From positions 1 through 11,806 of the forward strand of contig JABMMR010000283.1 of assembly GCA_013205525.1 (NCBI GenBank): 11,806 nucleotides of DNA. Direction: 5' to 3'. The translations under genes were made by a program, and so were the position numbers. The notes beneath the pieces were generated by a model. That model searched no databases, was not told where the DNA came from, and worked only from the letters and a program-made list of their open reading frames with translations. The number at the start of each line of letters is the position of its first letter. The first letter of the stretch is position 1. Source of the DNA: Burkholderiales bacterium. Lineage in GTDB: Bacteria > Pseudomonadota > Gammaproteobacteria > Burkholderiales > Burkholderiaceae_C. Shown here in pieces: positions 1 to 5,757 of this stretch.

Positions 1-752
1 CCGCCGCGCAAAATCACATGGCAGTCGGGGTTGCCCTGGGTTTGCACAATGGCGACCTGGCCATTTTTGTGGACCGACAAAAAGTGGTGTCCTCCGGCTG
101 CGGCCTGGATCGCGTCGGTGGCGATTTTGATGTTGCCGTCGGTGCCATTTTTGAAGCCAATCGGCGCCGACAAGCCCGAGGCCAGCTCGCGATGCACTTG
201 GCTCTCGGTGGTCCGCGCCCCGATGGCGCCCCAGGAGATCAGATCGCCCAGGTACTGCGGCGAGATCACGTCCAAAAATTCGCTGCCCGCAGGCAGGCCG
301 AGGCGGTTGATTTCGATCAGCAGTTGCCGCGCCATGCGCAGGCCTTCGTGGATGCGGAAGCTCTCGTCCAGGTAGGGGTCGTTGATCAGGCCTTTCCAGC
401 CAACCGTGGTACGGGGTTTCTCGAAATACACCCGCATCACAATTTCCAAGGTGTCGGCGTATTTTTCGCGCTCGACCTTCAAGCGGCGGGCATAGTCCAA
501 AGCAGCGGCGGGGTCGTGGATGGAGCAAGGGCCCATCACCACCAACAATCGGTCATCTTTGCCTGCCATGATTTTGTGGACGCGCTGGCGGGTTTTGGCG
601 ATCAGGGTTTCAACGGCGGTGCCAGCAATCGGGAAAAAACGAATAAGGTGTTCGGGTGGCGGCAGCACGGTGATGTCCTTGATGCGTTGGTTATCGGTTT
701 GGCTGGTTTGGTCGTTGATAGGCGCATAAGCATCATGCTTGGGGGTTTTCAT
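1..752 (-). CDS. aroG: 3-deoxy-7-phosphoheptulonate (DAHP) synthase, class I, 3' end cut by window edge
   Basis: The enzyme condenses phosphoenolpyruvate with erythrose 4-phosphate to DAHP, the first step of the shikimate pathway, in the cytoplasm. The minus-strand frame from the ATG at 752-750 reads 250 full codons to the left edge. E. coli AroG has about 350 residues, so roughly the last 100 are missing. Visible AroF/G/H signatures are GPCSIHDP (residues 74-81), RVYFEKPRTTVGWKGLINDP (107-126), WGAIGARTTESQVHREL (174-190) and GFKNGTDG (199-206), which carry the PEP/phosphate-binding Arg and Lys residues. The start is set by AAGGAG five bases before the ATG and by the N-terminal family alignment. 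A Phe/Tyr leader peptide and an intrinsic terminator lie directly upstream, which suggests control by attenuation. Which amino acid inhibits the enzyme allosterically cannot be read from this fragment. The aroG symbol rather than aroF or aroH is by overall resemblance only. Confidence 0.95.
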   Translation of the reverse strand, partial: MKTPKHDAYAPINDQTSQTDNQRIKDITVLPPPEHLIRFFPIAGTAVETLIAKTRQRVHKIMAGKDDRLLVVMGPCSIHDPAAALDYARRLKVEREKYADTLEIVMRVYFEKPRTTVGWKGLINDPYLDESFRIHEGLRMARQLLIEINRLGLPAGSEFLDVISPQYLGDLISWGAIGARTTESQVHRELASGLSAPIGFKNGTDGNIKIATDAIQAAAGGHHFLSVHKNGQVAIVQTQGNPDCHVILRG

Positions 753-799
753 GGAGGCTCCTTGGAAGCGTTTCAAATCTGTGGCAAAGGGTGCAGGGC

Positions 800-827
800 A
801 AAAAAAAACCGCCGGAGGCCGGCGGTT
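800..827 (-). terminator. Intrinsic terminator (attenuator) in the DAHP synthase leader
   Basis: On the minus strand AACCGCCGG and CCGGCGGTT form a perfect 9-bp G+C-rich stem around a 3-nt loop (CCT). The run of nine T that ends at 800 overlaps the base of the 3' arm. This is a canonical Rho-independent terminator. It lies about 50 bases before the DAHP synthase start and inside its own 5' leader, so it should act as a conditional attenuator rather than an end-of-gene terminator. Confidence 0.88.
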
Positions 828-857
828 GGTTCGTGGGGTTCATCGCATCGTTTGCGT

Positions 858-926
858 TTAAACCTCTCGACCGCCAGCGCAGCGTGAGAAGAAAAAATAA
901 GCAAAGTAAAAATGCAATAAAGCCAT
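858..926 (-). CDS. Phe/Tyr-rich leader peptide of the DAHP synthase gene (22 aa)
   Basis: A short ORF of 22 codons plus TAA begins at ATG 926-924. It starts MALLHFYFAYFFFSR and continues CAGGREV. Residues 6-13 are F-Y-F-A-Y-F-F-F, five Phe and two Tyr in eight positions. This closely resembles the E. coli PheL leader (a short run of Phe codons before an attenuator), a family known to sense charged tRNA-Phe. The ORF ends 30 nt before a terminator hairpin and about 105 nt before the DAHP synthase ATG. The Phe codons lie just before an antiterminator segment (870-877), so a stalled ribosome would leave that segment free, while a ribosome at the stop codon would cover it. No Shine-Dalgarno sequence precedes the ATG. 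The role is inferred from position, composition and pairing potential. The peptide itself probably has no function after translation. Confidence 0.85.
   Translation of the reverse strand: MALLHFYFAYFFFSRCAGGREV
870..877 (-). promoter_or_regulatory. Candidate antiterminator arm inside the leader ORF
   Basis: The minus-strand segment CTGGCGGT, in leader codons 16-19, can pair over eight positions (one G-U) with ACCGCCGG, the 5' arm of the downstream terminator. The two structures exclude each other. The segment begins nine bases after the last Phe codon and ends 9 bases before the leader stop codon, the spacing needed for ribosome-controlled switching. The pairing was found by eye; free energies were not calculated. 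Confidence 0.65.
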
Positions 927-933
927 AGGAGTT

Positions 934-942
934 AATGTAGCA
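934..942 (-). promoter_or_regulatory. Possible extended -10 promoter for the leader and DAHP synthase gene
   Basis: The minus strand reads TGCTACATT, fitting an extended -10 (TGnTAnnnT), seven bases before the leader ATG. I see no good -35 at 16-18 bp spacing; TTCACA lies 20 bp upstream. If this promoter is used, transcription would begin at or next to the leader start codon, giving a leaderless leader peptide and matching the absence of a Shine-Dalgarno sequence. This is inference from sequence only. Confidence 0.35.
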
Positions 943-963
943 CAGGCTTTTTCAGAGCCTGTG
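941..963. repeat. Inverted repeat between tldD and the DAHP synthase leader
   Basis: CACAGGCT and AGCCTGTG form a perfect 8-bp inverted repeat around a 7-nt loop, 8 bases after the tldD stop codon. There is no T run after it on the minus strand, so it is not a typical intrinsic terminator. It could be a 3' stabilising hairpin for tldD mRNA or a protein-binding palindrome, because it abuts the candidate -10 of the leader. The repeat is certain; the role is unknown. Confidence 0.55.
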
Positions 964-971
964 AACATGTT

Positions 972-2432
972 TTAAGCCGTGCCGCCCACCGTCAGTCCGT
1001 CGATTCGCAAGGTGGGTTGTCCCACACCCACAGGCACACTTTGACCTTCTTTGCCACAGGTGCCCACACCTGGGTCCAAAGCCATGTCATTGCCTATCAT
1101 GCTGACACGGGTGAGCGCATCTGGGCCGTTGCCCACCAAGGTTGCGCCCTTGACGGGGTATTGAATCTTGCCGTTTTCCACCCAAAAAGCCTGACTGGCA
1201 GAAAACACAAATTTGCCCGAGGTGATGTCGACTTGTCCGCCACCAAAGTTGGTGGCATACAAACCCTTTTTGATGCTGGCAACGATTTCTTCAGGGTGCT
1301 TGTCGCCGCCCAACATATAGGTGTTGGTCATGCGAGGCATGGGCACATGCGCATAGCTTTCGCGCCGGCCGTTGCCGGTGGGGGCCACGCCCATGAGGCG
1401 GGCATTCATGCTGTCTTGGATATAGCCCACCAAAATACCGTCTTCAATCAGCACATTTTTCTGACTGGCGTGGCCTTCATCGTCGACGTTGAGCGAGCCG
1501 CGCCGGTCGGCGATGGTGCCGTCGTCCAATACGGTGACGCCTTTGGCCGCCACACGCTTACCCATCTTGCCGCTGAAAGCGCTAGAACCCTTGCGGTTGA
1601 AGTCGCCTTCCAAACCATGGCCAATCGCCTCGTGCAACAAAATACCAGGCCAACCCGAGCCCAGCACCACGGTCATTTCGCCTGCAGGCGCAGGGCGCGC
1701 CTCTAAATTGGTGAGGGCAGAACCCACGGCGTCTTCCACATAGCCGGTGAGACAGTTGGCGTCAAAATGGGCCAAGCCAAAGCGCCCACCACCGCCGGCC
1801 GATCCACTCTCGCGGCGACCGTTTTGCTCGACGATGACCGATAAAGACAGTCGCACCAAAGGCCGCACATCAGCGGCCAAGGTGCCGTCAGCACGGGCCA
1901 CCATGACCACGTCGTACTCGCTGGCCAAACCAGCCATGACTTGCACCACACGCGGGTCTTTGGCTCGGGCTTGCTTTTCCAAACGCTCGAGCAACTCAAC
2001 TTTGGCGGTGCTGTCCAAACTGCCGATAGGGTCCACACCCATGTAGAGCGAACGGCTGGGCGCAATCACTCGGGCTGGCACCTTGGTGCTGGCGCTCAGG
2101 CCAGCCGTAGCAATGCTGCGCACCGTGTGAGCGGCGTCCATCAGGGAGGCCATGGAGATATCGTCTGAATAGGCAAAAGCGGTTTTCTCGCCACTCACTG
2201 CCCGCACGCCCACACCTTGGTCGATGCTGAAGGAGCCCGTTTTGACAATACCTTCTTCCAAACTCCAGCCTTCCGCGCGGGTGTATTGGAAATACAGGTC
2301 GGCATCATCGACCTGGTGGGCGCGAATGGCCGACAAGGCTTGGGTGAGATGGGATTCGTCCAAACCATAAGGGGTGAGGAGCAGGTTTTGCGCGATGGTC
2401 AATCGCTCGAGGGTGGGTTCGCGTGAAATCAT
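972..2432 (-). CDS. tldD: TldD, metalloprotease TldD/E family subunit
   Basis: TldD pairs with TldE (PmbA) in E. coli to form a Zn-dependent peptidase that degrades unfolded peptides and matures microcin B17 and CcdA-type substrates. The product is close to E. coli TldD (481 aa) along its length. Family blocks seen are GSFSIDQGVGVRAVSGEKT (about residues 67-85), DGTLAADVRPLVRLS (182-196), the zinc motif HEAIGH (267-272) followed by GLEGDFNR, TGNGRRESYAHVPMPRMTN, GGGQVDITSGKFVFS and the C-terminal GKEGQSVPVGVGQPTL. The longest frame begins at a TTG (2459), but the ATG at 2432-2430 gives 486 aa, closer to the family, and MISREPTLERL looks like the natural N-terminus. No Shine-Dalgarno is visible; a TACAAT lies six bases upstream. 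No tldE/pmbA partner is in the window. It follows rodA after 54 bp. Confidence 0.96.
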   Translation of the reverse strand: MISREPTLERLTIAQNLLLTPYGLDESHLTQALSAIRAHQVDDADLYFQYTRAEGWSLEEGIVKTGSFSIDQGVGVRAVSGEKTAFAYSDDISMASLMDAAHTVRSIATAGLSASTKVPARVIAPSRSLYMGVDPIGSLDSTAKVELLERLEKQARAKDPRVVQVMAGLASEYDVVMVARADGTLAADVRPLVRLSLSVIVEQNGRRESGSAGGGGRFGLAHFDANCLTGYVEDAVGSALTNLEARPAPAGEMTVVLGSGWPGILLHEAIGHGLEGDFNRKGSSAFSGKMGKRVAAKGVTVLDDGTIADRRGSLNVDDEGHASQKNVLIEDGILVGYIQDSMNARLMGVAPTGNGRRESYAHVPMPRMTNTYMLGGDKHPEEIVASIKKGLYATNFGGGQVDITSGKFVFSASQAFWVENGKIQYPVKGATLVGNGPDALTRVSMIGNDMALDPGVGTCGKEGQSVPVGVGQPTLRIDGLTVGGTA

Positions 2433-2438
2433 GGCGCT

Positions 2439-2444
2439 ATTGTA
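2439..2444 (-). promoter_or_regulatory. Possible -10 element for tldD (TACAAT)
   Basis: TACAAT on the minus strand lies six bases before the tldD ATG and differs by one base from the sigma-70 consensus TATAAT. No convincing -35 is seen at 16-18 bp. If functional, it would give a leaderless or near-leaderless tldD transcript. This would also explain the absence of a Shine-Dalgarno sequence before that ATG. A chance match is quite possible. Confidence 0.25.
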
Positions 2445-2467
2445 AGAGTCGACCAACAACCCTTTGG

Positions 2468-2487
2468 GCCGCGGGTTGAGGCGCGGC
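2468..2487. repeat. GC-rich inverted repeat in the rodA-tldD gap
   Basis: GCCGCG and CGCGGC flank an 8-nt loop directly after the rodA coding region (the outer base overlaps its stop codon). The stem would form in either strand's RNA. No T run follows, so it is not a standard terminator. It may reduce read-through or protect the rodA 3' end. The repeat is seen; the role is inferred. Confidence 0.4.
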
Positions 2488-3641
2488 TATGACTGCACCA
2501 GTTGCTTGGCTTTGGCAATGGACAACAAAATTCCAATGCCAAAACCCAGTGTCACCATGGCTGTACCGCCGTAGCTGACAAACGGCAAAGGCACGCCCAC
2601 CACAGGCAGCAGACCGCTGACCATGCCCATATTGACAAAGGCATAGGTGAAAAATATCAGGGTTATGCTGCCTGCCAACAATCTGGCAAACATGGTCGGC
2701 CCTTCCAGCGCAATCGCCAAGCCACGAAACACCAACACCAAAAAGCCACCGATGAGCAGCATATTTCCCAGCAAGCCAAATTCTTCGGCATATGCGGCAA
2801 ATACAAAATCGGTGGTTCGCTCAGGTATGAAATCGAGTTGGGCTTGGGTGCCTTGCATCAAACCCTTGCCCCAAAAACCACCCGAACCGATGGCGATCAT
2901 GCCTTGGATGGTGTGAAACCCCTTGCCTAAGGGGTCGCGCCCAGGGTCGAGCAAGGTGCAGACCCGCTGCTGCTGGTAGTCGCGCAAAAAGGGCCAGTCC
3001 GCGCCTGGCACGCACAAACTGGGCTCAAACACCACCAGCAAGACAACTGACACCATACCCAAGATCAGCGGTGGGATGATCAACCACCAACTCAAACCAG
3101 CAAAAAAAATGACGTACAAGCCAGCGGCCATGACCAAAATGGCGGTGCCCAAATCGGGTTGCTTGACAATCAAAGCCACGGGCACAAGCAGGATCAAGCC
3201 GCCAACAAAAAAGTCCAGGGTTCTTAACTGGCCTTCACGTTTTTGAAACCACCAAGCCAGCATCAGTGGCATACCAATTTTCATGATTTCGCTGGGTTGA
3301 ATGACGATACCAACATTGAGCCAGCGCTGCGCCCCTTTCTTGGTCAAACCAAACAAGGCCACTGCCACCAGCAGCGCCAAACCCACGGTGTAAATGGGCA
3401 CGGCCAAAGCCATCATGCGTTGGGGAGGTATTTGCGCCACCACAAACATGATGGCGCAAGCAATCAACATATTGCGGCCATGGTCAACAAAACGCTGTCC
3501 TTCACCATAGCCCGCTGAAAAAATAGTCAGCAAACCGATAGCAGCCAACAGCAAAACTGCAAAGGCAATGACACTATCAAAACCTTTGACCAGCGGCGTG
3601 ATGCGCTGGAACACACTGTATTTACCAATTTGAGTTCCCAT
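2487..3641 (-). CDS. rodA: RodA, SEDS peptidoglycan glycosyltransferase of the elongasome
   Basis: RodA polymerises lipid II into glycan strands with PBP2 during rod elongation, in the inner membrane. The 384-aa product is strongly hydrophobic with about ten membrane segments. It carries SEDS hallmarks: GAQRWLNVGIVIQPSE (residues about 103-118), KQPDLGTAI (160-168), DYQQQRVCTLLDPGRDPLGKGFHTIQ, IAIGSGGFWGKG and IPERTTDFVFAAYAEEFG. The Asp of TTDF (residue 278 here) matches the essential extracellular-loop Asp of E. coli RodA (D262). The C-terminus has PLPFVSYGGTAMV. The longest frame starts at a TTG, but the ATG two codons later (3641-3639) is more natural. Neither has a clear Shine-Dalgarno. 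In many betaproteobacteria rodA follows mreBCD-mrdA. Here it stands first on its strand, back to back with the exoribonuclease gene, and is followed by tldD. Confidence 0.96.
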   Translation of the reverse strand: MGTQIGKYSVFQRITPLVKGFDSVIAFAVLLLAAIGLLTIFSAGYGEGQRFVDHGRNMLIACAIMFVVAQIPPQRMMALAVPIYTVGLALLVAVALFGLTKKGAQRWLNVGIVIQPSEIMKIGMPLMLAWWFQKREGQLRTLDFFVGGLILLVPVALIVKQPDLGTAILVMAAGLYVIFFAGLSWWLIIPPLILGMVSVVLLVVFEPSLCVPGADWPFLRDYQQQRVCTLLDPGRDPLGKGFHTIQGMIAIGSGGFWGKGLMQGTQAQLDFIPERTTDFVFAAYAEEFGLLGNMLLIGGFLVLVFRGLAIALEGPTMFARLLAGSITLIFFTYAFVNMGMVSGLLPVVGVPLPFVSYGGTAMVTLGFGIGILLSIAKAKQLVQS

Positions 3642-3663
3642 GGTCAAAGTTTATCGGAGCGCC

Positions 3664-5736
3664 ATGGGAGAATCCATCCCCATGTATGCACTTTACGAAG
3701 AAGGCGGGAAATTCCAAACAGGGCGGGTTTTGTCCGAGGCTGAGGCGTCGGCGCAAATCGAGCTCGACAGCGGCAAGCGGGTCAAGGTCAAATCCGTGCA
3801 ATTGCTGATGAAATTTGACAAGCCTGCGCCTGCTGAGTTCATGCTGGCCGGTCAAGAGGTTGCCCGCGGCATGGAAGTCGAGATGGCCTGGGAGTTCGCC
3901 CCCGACGAAGAATTTGGGTTCGCCGACTTGGCCCGCGACTATTTCTCCAAAGACGCCAACCCCAGCCAACAATTAGGCGCTTTGCTTTGCCTGTTTGAAG
4001 CGCCTCATTATTTCCGTCGCGCTGGCAAAGGTCGCTTTCGCAAAGCCTCGGCGGAAATTGTGCAGCAAGCCCTCATCGCCATAGAAAAGAAGAAGCAACT
4101 TCAGCAGCAAATTTCCGCTTGGGCAACCAAGTTGATTGAGGGCCAGTGTCCAGCCGAAATACAGACTCAGCTTTTCAAAATCCTTTTCAAGCCCGATAAA
4201 AACGCAGCTGAATACAAGGCGGTGGTTGAAGCCTCGCGTGAAAGCCAAACCGCGCCTTTGGTTTTACTGCAAAAGGCTGGCGCGATTCGCTCGCCTTATG
4301 AATTTCACTGGCAACGCTTTTTGTTTGAGCATTTCCCTAAAGGCACGGCCTTCCCCGACTTGCTTGCCCCGCCGATTGAGGCTGACCTGGCCTTGGCTGA
4401 TGTGCGAGCCTATTCCATCGATGACTCACAAACCACCGAGATTGATGATGCTTTGTCGGTACAAGGCTTGGGCAGCGACTGCATCACTGTTGGCATTCAC
4501 ATTGCTGCGCCGGCCTTGGCGCTACAGCCTGCAGACCCCATTGACCAGTGCGCCCGTGCACGTTTGTCGACGGTCTACATGCCAGGACACAAAATCACCA
4601 TGCTGCCCGACAGCGTGGTGAAAACCTATACCTTGCAAGAAGGTCGCGCCTGTCCCGCCTTGTCTTTGTATGTGAGTTTTGATGCCCACACATTGTCGGT
4701 ACTGAAAACCCAAACTCGCTTAGAGCAAGTGCCCATCGTCGCCAATATGCGCCACGATCAGCTCGATAAGGTGGTCACCGAAAATTGGCTGAGCCATGAG
4801 GCCAGCAACTCATCCGTGAGCCCAGAGGTCGCTATGCCACAAATCGAATTGGCATTTCTCTTTCGCCTGGCCAAGCATTTGAAAGCAGCCCGCGAAGTTG
4901 TGCGTGGCAAGCCCGAAAACTTTAACCGTCCTGATTACAACTTCCGCCTCCAAGATGTGCCTGAAAAGGGTCCACTAGGCGACGAAAAAGTCCTCATCAG
5001 TGTTCGCCAACGTGGTTCTGCACTCGACCTGATCGTGGCAGAAGCGATGATTTTGGCTAACAGCACTTGGGGCCAATGGTTGGCCAATTTGGGCGTGCCA
5101 GCCATTTACCGAAGCCAAGCTTCCTTGTCGCCTGGCATCAAAGTACGCATGGGCACCAAGTCCTTGCCGCATGCGGGTATCGGCGTGCCCAGCTATGCGT
5201 GGAGCACCTCGCCCTTGCGACGCTACACCGATTTGGTCAACCAATGGCAATTGATCGCCTGCGTGCGTCATGGCGCAACCGCCGCACTGGCTGCCCCGTT
5301 TAAGCCCAAAGACGCCGAGCTGTTTGGCATCATCACCGGATTTGAATCCGCCTACAGTGCTTACAACACCCAGCAAGCCAGCATGGAGCGGTTTTGGACT
5401 TTGCAATACTTGCAGCAAAATAATCTCACCGAGCTTGAAGCCACCGTCATCAAATCTTTCCCAGGTGAACCCCCTTTGGCACGCGCAGACCATTTGCCGC
5501 TGGTTTTTTCAGTGATGGGTTCGCCCTCACTTGAAAGAGGCAGTCGGTTGCGGGTTCGTCTGGGTGAAATGGATTTGATTTCGCTCGATATCCGTGCACA
5601 ATACCAAGAGTCTCTGTTAGAAAAACAAGATTCTTGCGACACCGAAGATGAAGAAGAAATATCCACCGGTACGCTGACCATTGCGGTCAACTTAGATGAT
5701 GCAGATGAAACCTCCACAGCGCCTGCTAGCACTTAG
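3664..5736 (+). CDS. rnb: RNB-domain 3'-5' exoribonuclease (RNase II family)
   Basis: This is a hydrolytic 3'-5' exoribonuclease that would degrade single-stranded RNA in the cytoplasm. The product is 690 aa (E. coli RNase II has 644). The N-terminal 120 residues look like a small beta-rich domain (FQTGRVLSEAEASAQIELDS) rather than the classic cold-shock pair. The RNB domain begins near residue 245 with SIDDSQTTEIDDALSV, whose acidic residues D253/D254, E259, D261 and D262 match the metal-binding cluster of RNase II (D201, D207, D209, D210), with Glu in place of one Asp. The block STVYMPGHKITMLP follows, and SPLRRYTDL (516-524) holds the conserved catalytic-region Arg. The C-terminal tail is acidic and low-complexity (TEDEEEIS and DDADET). 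The start at 3664 has GGAG four bases upstream. An ATG at 3682 (MYALYEE) is a serious alternative and may fit homologues better. The further upstream ATG at 3640 lies on the rodA start and is unlikely. First gene of a plus-strand operon. Confidence 0.92.
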   Translation: MGESIPMYALYEEGGKFQTGRVLSEAEASAQIELDSGKRVKVKSVQLLMKFDKPAPAEFMLAGQEVARGMEVEMAWEFAPDEEFGFADLARDYFSKDANPSQQLGALLCLFEAPHYFRRAGKGRFRKASAEIVQQALIAIEKKKQLQQQISAWATKLIEGQCPAEIQTQLFKILFKPDKNAAEYKAVVEASRESQTAPLVLLQKAGAIRSPYEFHWQRFLFEHFPKGTAFPDLLAPPIEADLALADVRAYSIDDSQTTEIDDALSVQGLGSDCITVGIHIAAPALALQPADPIDQCARARLSTVYMPGHKITMLPDSVVKTYTLQEGRACPALSLYVSFDAHTLSVLKTQTRLEQVPIVANMRHDQLDKVVTENWLSHEASNSSVSPEVAMPQIELAFLFRLAKHLKAAREVVRGKPENFNRPDYNFRLQDVPEKGPLGDEKVLISVRQRGSALDLIVAEAMILANSTWGQWLANLGVPAIYRSQASLSPGIKVRMGTKSLPHAGIGVPSYAWSTSPLRRYTDLVNQWQLIACVRHGATAALAAPFKPKDAELFGIITGFESAYSAYNTQQASMERFWTLQYLQQNNLTELEATVIKSFPGEPPLARADHLPLVFSVMGSPSLERGSRLRVRLGEMDLISLDIRAQYQESLLEKQDSCDTEDEEEISTGTLTIAVNLDDADETSTAPAST

Positions 5737-5757
5737 GGACAAATATTTTTTATCGCT

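Noticed and set aside
18..887. 289-aa open frame on the plus strand at the left edge
   Set aside because: It is the antisense shadow of the DAHP synthase gene and its leader. The minus strand shows unmistakable family motifs, and the plus product resembles nothing.
780..960. TyrR or TrpR operator upstream of the DAHP synthase gene
   Set aside because: No TGTAAA-N6-TTTACA-type box or trp operator-like palindrome was found. The leader is instead explained by attenuation.
1017..1706. 229-aa open frame on the plus strand within tldD
   Set aside because: It is a shadow of tldD, His/Ala-rich with no domain sense, and opposite a fully conserved gene.
5069..5493. Overlapping frames on both strands within the exoribonuclease gene
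   Set aside because: These are shadows. The main plus frame carries conserved RNB residues throughout.
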